In this document: piece by piece, positions 1 through 5,477 of the stretch
Numbering within the stretch: the first letter of the stretch is position 1
Layout of the letters: each line of letters opens with the position of its first letter
From: DASYHQ01 sp038223165
GTDB taxonomy: Bacteria > Planctomycetota > Phycisphaerae > Tepidisphaerales > Tepidisphaeraceae
NCBI GenBank assembly: GCA_038223165.1
Contig: JBBRHE010000225.1
Span: 1-5,477 of the forward strand
Length of the DNA: 5,477 bases
Direction: 5' to 3'
Position numbers and translations under genes: made by a program
Notes under the pieces: generated by a model
Database searches by the model: none
The model's input: the letters and a program-made list of their open reading frames with translations, nothing else
Told to the model about the DNA's origin: nothing

Positions 1-43
1 CCTGCGATCGCGTCGAGCCGGACGCAACCATAGCGGCGCGGGC

Positions 44-71
44 ATTATAGTGGATCGCAGGGGTGCGGCAA
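44..71 (-). promoter_or_regulatory. Leftward sigma-70-type promoter at the window edge
   Basis: Read on the minus strand, positions 71-66 give TTGCCG (4 of 6 to the TTGACA consensus), then a 16-nt spacer, then a perfect TATAAT at 49-44. A start site would fall near 36-38. An ATG on the minus strand at 31-29 opens a frame that stays open for the ten codons left before the window ends (M V A S G S T R S Q), which would leave only about 5-7 nt of leader. The downstream gene lies outside the window and cannot be named. The -10 match is strong, but a single perfect hexamer can arise by chance. Confidence 0.5.
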
Positions 72-142
72 ACGGACGACGTGCTCGAGAATCGCGTGAC
101 ACCCCGAATAGCGCCCCGGTCGTCCCCACCCGTTGGGGCGCG

Positions 143-148
143 TACAAT
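143..148 (+). promoter_or_regulatory. Putative -10 element for a near-leaderless oxidoreductase transcript
   Basis: TACAAT (5 of 6 to TATAAT) ends 9 nt before the ATG at 158, so transcription would begin at about 154-157, almost at the start codon. The bases between are pyrimidine-rich (CTCCCCACC) and hold no Shine-Dalgarno sequence, which fits a leaderless or near-leaderless mRNA. I see no convincing -35 hexamer 16-18 nt upstream, so this rests on the -10 match and its spacing only. Confidence 0.35.
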
Positions 149-157
149 CTCCCCACC

Positions 158-1210
158 ATGCACGCAGGCGAGGCACAAATCGCGATCGTCGGGGCCGGAC
201 CGATCGGTCTGGAACTGGCGGTTGCGCTCAAACGGGAGGGCATCAGTTACGTCCAGTTTGACGCAAAACAGATCGGCTACACCGTGTCCTGGTGGGCGCC
301 GCAGACGCGATTTTTCAGCAGCAACGAGCGCATCGCGATCGCGGGCGTGCCCCTGGTAACGCCCGACGAAACCAAGGCGACCCGCGAGCAGTACCTGGCG
401 TATCTTCGGTCGGTTGTGATGCAGTTTGACCTGAAGGTTCACACCTACGAGCCCGTGACCGGCATCGACCGGTTCGGTGACGGTTTTGTCGTCACCACCC
501 AGCCCGTGGGCCGGGAACGGACCTGGCGTGTGCAAAAGGTTGTTCTGGTCTCCGGGGGTACGGACCATCCGCGAAGGTTGAACGTTCCCGGTGAAAACCT
601 GCCGCACGTCGACCATTACTTTCGCGATCCGCACACCTATTTTGGTCAGCAGTTGATGATTGTCGGTGGGAAAAACTCGGCCGTTGAGGCGGCGCTGCGG
701 TGCCACCACGCGGGGGCGCACGTGTCGATCTCGTATCGCCGCAGCGCGTTTCCGACCAGGAACATCAAATATTGGCTGACCCCTGAAATCACGGGCCTTA
801 TCGAAAGCAAACGCATCGCATTCTACCCGTCAACGGTTGTTCGGGAGATCACACCGACGCAGGTCAGCCTGTCCGCCTGCACGAGTGACTTCCAACCGCG
901 TGGGACCGAAACGACGCACATCCCGACCGACTTTGTGCTGTCGTTAATCGGTTACGAACAGGACACGCGCCTGTTCAAGCTCGCCGGGCTCGACATGATC
1001 GGCGATTGCCACGCGCCACGGTTTGACGAAAAGACGATGCAGAGCAGTGTGCCCGGTATCTATGTCGCCGGCACCGCGGTAGGGGGCACGCAGGACAAGT
1101 ACAGTGTCTTTCTCGAAAACTGTCACGTCCACGTCGATCGCATCCTCGCCCACCTGACCGGCCGAACGAGCGAGGCCAGGGCGCGCGAATATTCGCGACC
1201 GGAGACGTGA
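158..1210 (+). CDS. YpdA-like FAD/NAD(P)H-dependent oxidoreductase lacking the family redox cysteine
   Basis: A 350-residue flavoprotein of the thioredoxin-reductase-like fold, probably cytosolic. An N-terminal Rossmann motif, VGAGPIG (residues 11-17), should bind FAD. A second one, GGKNSAVEAAL (170-180), should bind NAD(P)H. It is followed by YRR (193-195) and R201, which suit the NADPH phosphate. A C-terminal FAD-contact segment reads YVAGTAVGG (302-310), then FLENCHVH (318-325). The GGKNSAVEAAL motif, the IKYWLTPE segment (203-210) and the length match YpdA/Bdr, the bacillithiol disulfide reductases. However, there is no CxxC, and the cysteine that YpdA carries in its first glycine motif (GGGPCG) is Ile16 here. 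The disulfide reductase reaction is therefore doubtful; the substrate is unknown. I chose ATG 158 because the FAD motif begins ten residues later and a -10-like TACAAT sits just upstream. An in-frame GTG at 50 would add 36 residues of low-complexity, Arg-rich sequence without family features. The gene is monocistronic as far as can be seen. Confidence 0.85.
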   Translation: MHAGEAQIAIVGAGPIGLELAVALKREGISYVQFDAKQIGYTVSWWAPQTRFFSSNERIAIAGVPLVTPDETKATREQYLAYLRSVVMQFDLKVHTYEPVTGIDRFGDGFVVTTQPVGRERTWRVQKVVLVSGGTDHPRRLNVPGENLPHVDHYFRDPHTYFGQQLMIVGGKNSAVEAALRCHHAGAHVSISYRRSAFPTRNIKYWLTPEITGLIESKRIAFYPSTVVREITPTQVSLSACTSDFQPRGTETTHIPTDFVLSLIGYEQDTRLFKLAGLDMIGDCHAPRFDEKTMQSSVPGIYVAGTAVGGTQDKYSVFLENCHVHVDRILAHLTGRTSEARAREYSRPET

Positions 1211-1288
1211 TTTGTGTTGCTCCTGAACTCCGCCTCCGCCAAGAGGACTGGCGCGATCCAGAGGATGGCAATCTCACCTTCGAGTTGT

Positions 1289-1390
1289 GTCATCCCGATG
1301 GGAGCGATAGCGACCTGAGGGATCTCGACAGTCCACTCGTTGGTCCCCGATCGAGATCCCTCGCGTCGCTACCGCTCCGTTGGGGATGAC
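1289..1390. repeat. Long imperfect palindrome, REP-like (two 42-nt arms)
   Basis: The arm 1289-1330 and the reverse complement of 1349-1390 match at 34 of 42 positions without gaps, around an 18-nt loop. Conserved blocks are GTCATCCC at the outer ends, then GGAGCG, TAGCGAC and GAGGGATCTCGA toward the loop. As RNA it would form a long hairpin 79 nt after the oxidoreductase stop codon and just before the glycosyltransferase promoter. There is no T-run after it, so it is not a standard intrinsic terminator. A single-arm relative lies at 4889-4928, which suggests a dispersed genomic repeat family rather than a gene-specific regulator. This is the main content of the 248-bp spacer. Confidence 0.75.
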
Positions 1391-1410
1391 ATTCGGTCCG
1401 TCCTCGCTCC

Positions 1411-1438
1411 TTAACATTCCCACCGCCATCCCTATGAT
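1411..1438 (+). promoter_or_regulatory. Sigma-70-type promoter for the glycosyltransferase gene
   Basis: TTAACA (1411-1416, 5 of 6 to TTGACA), a 16-nt spacer and TATGAT (1433-1438, 5 of 6 to TATAAT). A start site near 1444-1446 leaves a leader of about 14 nt containing the ribosome binding site at 1450-1453. Position, spacing and both hexamers agree, so the glycosyltransferase is probably transcribed independently of the upstream oxidoreductase. Confidence 0.6.
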
Positions 1439-1449
1439 GGACCGTCGGC

Positions 1450-1453
1450 GGAG
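1450..1453 (+). promoter_or_regulatory. Ribosome binding site selecting the TTG start at 1459
   Basis: GGAG with a 5-nt gap to the TTG at 1459. It supports the non-ATG start over the next in-frame ATG at 1534, which would delete the N-terminal membrane segment. Confidence 0.55.
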
Positions 1454-1458
1454 CACGA

Positions 1459-2685
1459 TTGATCGTTGAACTACTCATCCTGTCGGCTTATTGGCTCGTC
1501 GGCCCCCTTACGTGGTTGACCTATGGCGCGTTAATGTTCACGGGGCGTCGCAAGATGCTCCTGTTGCGCCGGCCACCCGAGCCGATCCGTGTCAGCCCAC
1601 CACCGCATGCGACGATTCTCATTCCTGCCAAGGACGAGGGAGAGCGCATTCGTGGCTGTCTCGAATCGGCGCTGGCGCAGGATTACCCCGCGTTCAATGT
1701 CATCGCGATCAATGACCGCAGTGCCGACAACACCGGCAAGATCATGGACGAGATCGCTGCCGGCAACCCGAAACTGTCGGTGCTGCATGTTCAGGAAGGG
1801 TCGCTGGAACCGGGTTGGACGGGCAAGAACAATGCGCTGTTTCAAGGCCAGAAACTCGCGACAGGACAGTGGTTGCTATTCGTCGATTCCGACGTGGTGC
1901 TGCAGCCGGACGCGCTGTCGTCGTCGATGTCGCTCGTTGTGAATCGCAGTTACGACCTACTGAGCCTGCTACCGCGGTTGGAAAGCCACTCGGTTTGGGA
2001 AAGCCTGCTCGTCCCGTTGGCCGCGTCTGCTGCGAGCACGATGTACGTCGTGCCGTTGTCCAACAACAACAAGCGTACGGACATCGCGTTCGCTAACGGT
2101 CAGTTCCTGCTGATCAACCGGCCGGCGTACGAAGCGATGGGCACGCACGCGGTCGTGAAAGATCGGTATTGCGAAGACGTCGCGATGGCGCGCATCGTCA
2201 AGAAGATCGGTTTGCGGACTCGCTGTGCCATGGGCGCCGAATGGGCGAGCGTGCGGATGTATTCGTCACTGGCGAACATTTTCAAGGGATGGAGCCGCAT
2301 CTATTACGCCGCGAACGTGGGGGACCCGCGCACGATCGTCGGCGCGATGGTCTTCATCCTGCTGTGTTGCTACACGCTCTTCCCGGCGCTGGGCTGGACG
2401 ATCTGGCGGATGAACCACCCCAGTCCGTACTATCTCAATTTGATCTGGCTCGCTGGCGTGCTCGCCCACACGCTGGCAATGTGGGTGTTTATGGCGGTGC
2501 TGTACGAATGGTCGGGCAACCCACGTCGCAATGCGCTCATGTGGCCTATCAGCCTCGTAATGCTTATGGGCATCCTTTTCCACGCCTTACGCATGTGCTT
2601 CACCAAAAAGGTGGAGTGGCGCGGCACGACCTACGGTCACACCATGGCGTCTCATCTGACGCCAGGCAGTGGGCCCAAGGCTTAG
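1459..2685 (+). CDS. Membrane-anchored family 2 glycosyltransferase
   Basis: A 408-residue inner-membrane enzyme expected to transfer a sugar from a nucleotide sugar to a lipid or polyisoprenoid-type acceptor; the true acceptor cannot be read from sequence. One hydrophobic segment at about residues 4-28 precedes a cytosolic GT-A domain: ILIPAKDE (53-60), NDRS (85-88), GWTGKN (119-124), the metal-binding DSD (143-145), the acceptor-site CED (238-240), and KGWSR (276-280) in the place of the (Q/R)xxRW motif. Three to four hydrophobic segments follow (about 292-316, 324-350, 359-381), then an EWRGTTY tail (386-392). This layout and the tail resemble CruC/CrtQ carotenoid glycosyltransferases and hopanoid-associated HpnB, but no carotenoid or hopanoid gene is nearby, so no symbol is given. 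The start is TTG, supported by GGAG at 1450-1453, the promoter at 1411-1438 and the need for the N-terminal anchor. A 12-bp hairpin lies 39 bp after the stop. Confidence 0.88.
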   Translation: MIVELLILSAYWLVGPLTWLTYGALMFTGRRKMLLLRRPPEPIRVSPPPHATILIPAKDEGERIRGCLESALAQDYPAFNVIAINDRSADNTGKIMDEIAAGNPKLSVLHVQEGSLEPGWTGKNNALFQGQKLATGQWLLFVDSDVVLQPDALSSSMSLVVNRSYDLLSLLPRLESHSVWESLLVPLAASAASTMYVVPLSNNNKRTDIAFANGQFLLINRPAYEAMGTHAVVKDRYCEDVAMARIVKKIGLRTRCAMGAEWASVRMYSSLANIFKGWSRIYYAANVGDPRTIVGAMVFILLCCYTLFPALGWTIWRMNHPSPYYLNLIWLAGVLAHTLAMWVFMAVLYEWSGNPRRNALMWPISLVMLMGILFHALRMCFTKKVEWRGTTYGHTMASHLTPGSGPKA

Positions 2686-2724
2686 CGGTTATTGCAAAAG
2701 AATCGCGTTACTGGTGATGGATGG

Positions 2725-2760
2725 GTGGTGATTGACGCAAAGGTCCCGGTCAATCACCAC
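2725..2760 (+). terminator. Perfect 12-bp hairpin after the glycosyltransferase gene
   Basis: GTGGTGATTGAC (2725-2736) is the exact reverse complement of 2749-2760, with a 12-nt loop. It begins 39 bp after the TAG and is followed by TTATCC rather than a real U-tract, so it is either a weak intrinsic terminator, a 3'-end stabiliser, or a protein-binding operator. The palindrome lies about 130 bp upstream of the next start codon and could also belong to that gene's control region. Confidence 0.4.
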
Positions 2761-2876
2761 TTATCCGTCACCCGCCTTCATCAATCGTCATCTTTTCCTA
2801 CCCCATCCCGCGCACATTCAGGTAAAACTATTGCAACCCCTTCACGTGGACCGCGTCTATGTAAGGGAGACATCAC

Positions 2877-2881
2877 AGGAG
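2877..2881 (+). promoter_or_regulatory. Ribosome binding site fixing the start of the secreted protein at 2891
   Basis: AGGAG with a 9-nt gap to the ATG at 2891. The reading frame is open back to an ATG at 2732, but that start lies inside the 2725-2760 hairpin and would bury the signal peptide behind 53 residues. I found no convincing promoter pair between 2761 and 2876. Confidence 0.6.
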
Positions 2882-2890
2882 TCGACGCCG

Positions 2891-4855
2891 ATGAAAGTTG
2901 CGCATGTCGTGGGTTGCGTCGGGGTGGCGATTGGTGTGCTCGTCGGCTCGGCCGGCGTCGCCGATGCACAAATCGTGCGCGCCGCCAAGCGGTTGATCGC
3001 GCCCGGGGGCGCAGCGGTAAAGGGGTCGGTAAACCTTCCTTACTTCGTCCCCGACAAGTCGGGCAACCAGTGGATGATCTACCAGGGTGGTTGGTTTCGA
3101 CAAAACGGCAACCAGCCGGTCTACAGCCAGGGCGCGCAACTGCTCATCGACGGCAACAACCCCAACATGAACAACAACGTCGGCCGGATTGATGCCGACA
3201 CCGGTGAGATCGTCCTCGACATGCAGGCCAACGCCGTCAGCGTCAGTCGGCGAATGAAGGTCGACCCGACCAACGGCTCGATGCGCGTCGTTGACGTCTT
3301 CACGTCCAACGGTGGCGCCGACCAGCAGCTTAACGTGCAAGTACAGACGTCGCTCAACTTCGGTGTGCAGACCGCCACGACCGTGAACGACCCGAATGAC
3401 AAAACCCAACCGATCGGCTGGGCCGCAATGACCCAGGGCAACCGCGCCGCGATGGAGTGGTACGGTGGCTTGAATGGATCGGCCGTCCAGCCCGACATCA
3501 ACTGGCAGCAGGGCAACAACGTCGTAACAGCCAGCTATGCGCTGACCATTCCCGCGGGCAAGTCCGTCGCGATCGTCCACGTCCACCAGACCGCCGGCAA
3601 CCAGCAGGCGGCTTCCGATTTGATCGAAAAGATCGACCCCCGCAAGCTGCTGGCCGATATTCCCAAAGACCTGCGCCGCATCATCGCGAACGTGCGCAGC
3701 GTTATGCCGCTGCTGGGCGATCTCGAACTGCTGCGCGGCGAGGCGCTCGACGTCGTCGAACTGCGCAACGGTGATCGCGTTACCGGCACGCTCGCTGACA
3801 GTTCGTTCAAGCTCAACGCGCCATTCGGACCGATCGACGTACCCGCCGACCGCGTGCTTGGAGCGTTCAATGTGGGTGAGTTCAAGCCGCGCCAGCTCAT
3901 CGTGACCATTGACGGGCAGATTCTCGGTGGGGCGCTGGTGAAAGAGACGGTTGACCTCACACTGCCGGGTGGCCAGTTGACCGCCATCCCACTGCGGCAG
4001 ATCTCGCGCATCGGGTTCCGCAAGCGCGCGACCGAGGTCGAGGAGATCGCCATCACCCAACCGCACGTCATCCTGCGCGAAGGGGACCGCATCGCGATCG
4101 CACCACCCACCGCGCCCCTGATGCTTGCGACCCGCTACGGTCCGATCGAAGTGCCTGCGGCGTCGGTGGCATCGATCGCGTTTCAGGACGAGGAGTCCGC
4201 CGTCCACATCGTCCGGTTGACGGACGGCACGCTCATCTCCGGCCTTGTCACCACACCCGAACTCGACGTGACGCTCGCCTCGGGCGTCGCCGTGAAAATG
4301 CCCGTCTCCAGCCTCGCCATGCTCAAATTGGTCGTCGGTGAAAGCCCCGACCTCAACAAGGACGAAACACCCGCGCTGCGCACGCTTGGTGACGACGCGC
4401 TCGTGGGAACCCTCGTCGGTCAATTGGAACTGGCCACGGCGTTCGACCTGCTCAAGCTCGACGCCAGTGGCATTCGCGGACTGACGCGAGCGCGCGGTCT
4501 GTCGTCCGACGTGCAGATTACAACGTGGGACGGTGCCACGCTCAGTGGTCAGCTCGCCAATTCCGATCTTAACCTGCAGCTCGTCAGTGGTGTCGCGTTG
4601 AAGGTGCCCGTCGGCCTTATCGTGAGCTATAACCAACCGCGCCCCCAGCCGAGCGCGACGATGATGGAACAGATCAAGACCGTCGTCGCCGACCTCAATG
4701 CCGAGGATTGGAAGCAACGCGATTTGGCCGAGTCGCAACTCGTGTCGATGGGTCCCAGCGTTGCCGGAGTGCTTAAACAACTGCGCAACAGCCAGCCGGC
4801 AGAGGTGCAGCAACGCATCGATTCCGTATTGAAACAACTGGAAGACAAAAAGTGA
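2891..4855 (+). CDS. Secreted multi-repeat beta protein with HEAT-like C-terminus, function unknown
   Basis: A 654-residue exported protein that I cannot assign to a characterised family. Residues 1-26 form a signal peptide (Lys2, hydrophobic core about 6-23, ADA before Gln27). Residues about 45-235 are Asn/Gln- and Gly-rich and look beta-sheet-forming; the domain is unrecognised. A short amphipathic stretch (243-275) leads into about six divergent 40-46-residue units near 285-328, 332-377, 391-432, 437-482, 496-535 and 540-581. The general pattern is hydrophobic-x-Leu, (D/N)G, Gly, x-Leu, Gly, (I/V)P, x-Ile. The first and third share GPI(D/E)VPA; the fourth and sixth share SGVA(L/V)K(M/V)P. 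The end (about 591-650) is one HEAT-like helical hairpin with DLNAEDW, RDLAE, MGPSV and QQRIDSVL, similar to segments common in planctomycete proteins. No catalytic motif, lipobox at a plausible place, or C-terminal membrane anchor is visible. A structural, scaffold or binding role in the periplasm or outside the cell is inference. The start is set by AGGAG at 2877-2881 and the signal peptide. Confidence 0.85.
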   Translation: MKVAHVVGCVGVAIGVLVGSAGVADAQIVRAAKRLIAPGGAAVKGSVNLPYFVPDKSGNQWMIYQGGWFRQNGNQPVYSQGAQLLIDGNNPNMNNNVGRIDADTGEIVLDMQANAVSVSRRMKVDPTNGSMRVVDVFTSNGGADQQLNVQVQTSLNFGVQTATTVNDPNDKTQPIGWAAMTQGNRAAMEWYGGLNGSAVQPDINWQQGNNVVTASYALTIPAGKSVAIVHVHQTAGNQQAASDLIEKIDPRKLLADIPKDLRRIIANVRSVMPLLGDLELLRGEALDVVELRNGDRVTGTLADSSFKLNAPFGPIDVPADRVLGAFNVGEFKPRQLIVTIDGQILGGALVKETVDLTLPGGQLTAIPLRQISRIGFRKRATEVEEIAITQPHVILREGDRIAIAPPTAPLMLATRYGPIEVPAASVASIAFQDEESAVHIVRLTDGTLISGLVTTPELDVTLASGVAVKMPVSSLAMLKLVVGESPDLNKDETPALRTLGDDALVGTLVGQLELATAFDLLKLDASGIRGLTRARGLSSDVQITTWDGATLSGQLANSDLNLQLVSGVALKVPVGLIVSYNQPRPQPSATMMEQIKTVVADLNAEDWKQRDLAESQLVSMGPSVAGVLKQLRNSQPAEVQQRIDSVLKQLEDKK

Positions 4856-4888
4856 TGTTTACAGCCCGTTGCCGCTCAACCGAGTCAT

Positions 4889-4928
4889 GTCAATTCGAGG
4901 CGACCGGTAGCGACCCGAAGGATCGGCA
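4889..4928 (+). repeat. Single-arm, degraded copy of the 1289-1390 palindrome
   Basis: Aligned without gaps to the reverse complement of 1349-1390, this stretch matches at about 27 of 40 positions. The core 4905-4924 (CGGTAGCGAC, then CGA and GGATC) matches at 18 of 20. It begins with GTCA like the full element. I find no partner arm downstream, so it is a half element or a decayed copy. It lies 34 bp after the stop of the secreted-protein gene. Confidence 0.5.
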
Positions 4929-5001
4929 CGGTCCGACACGTCGTCCGTATCAAAGCGCAAGCGAGACCCTGTGGTGCGGAAATCATCAATCAAAGAAATG
5001 A

Positions 5002-5120
5002 TGAACGCCAAGACGCCAAGAACGCCAAGGTAAAAAACGCCAAGAGAAAAAATGGCAGGACAAAAGACGCCAAGAGGAATTCTTTCCTTGGCCGTCTTAA
5101 CTTGGCGTTCTTGGCGTTCA
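5002..5120. repeat. Inverted ACGCCAAG / CTTGGCGT repeat array
   Basis: Five copies of ACGCCAAG (starting at 5005, 5013, 5022, 5037 and 5067) are followed by inverted copies: CTTGGCCGT at 5087, with one extra C, and CTTGGCGT at 5101 and 5110. The outer arms 5002-5020 and 5101-5120 pair along 19 bases with one bulged base. An inner hairpin pairs 5066-5079 with 5084-5096 around TTCT, with small bulges. Units are separated by A-rich spacers. This is a non-coding, foldable element that takes up much of the 320-bp convergent spacer. I associate similar CTTGGCGT runs with Planctomycetota intergenic DNA, from memory only. The rest of the spacer, 4929-4980 and 5130-5175, shows nothing I recognise. Confidence 0.85.
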
Positions 5121-5129
5121 CCCTTTTTT
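5002..5129 (+). terminator. Probable terminator between convergent genes
   Basis: The inverted ACGCCAAG array folds into a nested hairpin, and its right arm is followed after three C residues by T6 (5124-5129), as expected for an intrinsic terminator of the secreted-protein transcript. In the other direction the stem is followed by a weaker TTTCTTT run (minus strand, about 4998-4992), so it may also stop the leftward response-regulator transcript. The stem starts 146 bp past the upstream stop, which is far for a dedicated terminator. Confidence 0.45.
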
Positions 5130-5175
5130 CACACATAAGCAATACGCCCGAGCCATCAAGTCAGGCACTCACGCT

Positions 5176-5477
5176 TTAGCGCGGCGCGACAAGGCTCTGA
5201 AGTCGTTCGATCAACTGCGCCGCGTGCACCGGCTTGCTGAAGAAATACGTCGCGCCAACGTGCGGCAGGGATTTGAGTGTTTGCATCGACGTGTCACCCG
5301 AAAGCACGATGATCGCGATGTCCGGGCCGAGCGCTTCGCGCAATTTCTGGCTCAACACCAGGCCATTGATGTCCGGCAAGTGAATATCAATAACGGCCGC
5401 ATCAATAGTGGCGGTCTTGGCAAACTCGAGTGCGTCCAAGCCCATGTGAAAGACGACCGGCTGAAAGCCCGAGCCGC
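5176..5477 (-). CDS. Response-regulator receiver (REC) domain, 5' end outside the window
   Basis: The visible 100 codons (TAA at 5178-5176) are the C-terminal four fifths of a CheY-like receiver domain. It begins in the first helix with GSGFQPVVFHMGLDALEFA and continues through VIDIHLPDINGL, where the first Asp after VI is the expected phosphoacceptor. IVLSGDTS carries the conserved Ser/Thr, and FFSKPV the conserved Lys. The acidic pair of the first strand lies beyond the edge. The frame is open to position 5477, so the ATG at 5445 is internal and should not be taken as the start: the upstream residues GFQPVVF match the expected second beta strand. The protein ends right after the last helix with no output domain, so it is a stand-alone receiver or the C-terminal receiver of a hybrid kinase. 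It is convergent with the secreted-protein gene. Confidence 0.88.
   Translation of the reverse strand, partial: GSGFQPVVFHMGLDALEFAKTATIDAAVIDIHLPDINGLVLSQKLREALGPDIAIIVLSGDTSMQTLKSLPHVGATYFFSKPVHAAQLIERLQSLVAPR

Noticed and set aside
50..157. N-terminal extension of the oxidoreductase from GTG 50
   Set aside because: The 36 extra residues are Arg-rich and low-complexity, lie before the usual family start, and have no ribosome binding site. They also cover the putative promoter of this gene.
1207..1389. 60-codon plus-strand frame after the oxidoreductase
   Set aside because: It overlaps the palindrome arms, has no ribosome binding site, and its product shows no recognisable features.
2823..2863. 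Promoter for the secreted protein (TTGCAA at 2831, TATGTA at 2858, or TAAAAC at 2823)
   Set aside because: The hexamers match poorly and the best pair is spaced 21 nt, so no promoter can be supported.
2732..2890. N-terminal extension of the secreted protein from ATG 2732
   Set aside because: It would begin inside a perfect hairpin and place 53 residues before a classic signal peptide that has its own AGGAG site.
2906..2917. Possible lipobox (VVGC, Cys9) in the secreted protein
   Set aside because: Cys9 is too close to the N-terminus to leave a hydrophobic core before it; the real core follows it and ends at ADA, a type I signal peptidase site.
2873..4837. A 654-codon open frame on the minus strand, antisense to the secreted protein
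   Set aside because: It mirrors the plus-strand gene in a GC-rich region where antisense frames stay open by codon bias. Its product is rich in Arg, His, Asp and Val with no domain, signal or ribosome binding site, while the plus-strand frame has a signal peptide, internal repeats and a HEAT-like tail.
5002..5120. CRISPR array
   Set aside because: Units are only 8 bp, spacers are irregular and A-rich, the copies invert partway, and no cas gene is present.

Overview
The window looks like chromosomal DNA of a high-GC bacterium, most likely a member of the Planctomycetota (perhaps Phycisphaerae-like). The evidence is indirect. A large secreted protein ends in a C-terminal HEAT-like segment of the kind common in planctomycete proteins. 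The spacers hold ACGCCAAG/CTTGGCGT arrays and REP-like palindromes of a type I associate with that group. No rRNA or other phylogenetic marker is present, so this is inference.

Layout, left to right. (1) At the left edge is a good leftward promoter that probably serves a divergent gene lying outside the window. (2) 158-1210 (+) is a two-Rossmann-fold FAD/NAD(P)H oxidoreductase most like the YpdA/Bdr family. It lacks the family's redox cysteine and has an apparently (near-)leaderless start. (3) 1211-1458 is a spacer with a long imperfect palindrome and then a well-formed sigma-70-type promoter. (4) 1459-2685 (+) is a membrane-anchored family 2 glycosyltransferase that begins at TTG. (5) 2686-2890 is a spacer with a perfect 12-bp hairpin. 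(6) 2891-4855 (+) is a secreted 654-residue protein: signal peptide, uncharacterised N-terminal domain, about six divergent copies of a short beta-strand unit, and a HEAT-like C-terminus. (7) 4856-5175 is a 320-bp convergent spacer holding a half copy of the 1289-1390 palindrome and a structured ACGCCAAG element followed by T6. (8) 5176-5477 (-) is the C-terminal part of a response-regulator receiver domain that runs off the right edge.

The three plus-strand genes are separated by 205-248 bp spacers. The glycosyltransferase has its own promoter, so this does not look like a tight operon, and I see no clear shared pathway. The last gene is convergent with the secreted protein, and the repeat hairpin between them could act as a terminator. 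I see no CRISPR array, tRNA, rRNA, insertion sequence or obvious defence or biosynthetic system. The observations most worth following are the cysteine-less YpdA-like enzyme, the six-unit architecture of the secreted protein, and the two families of intergenic palindromic repeats.
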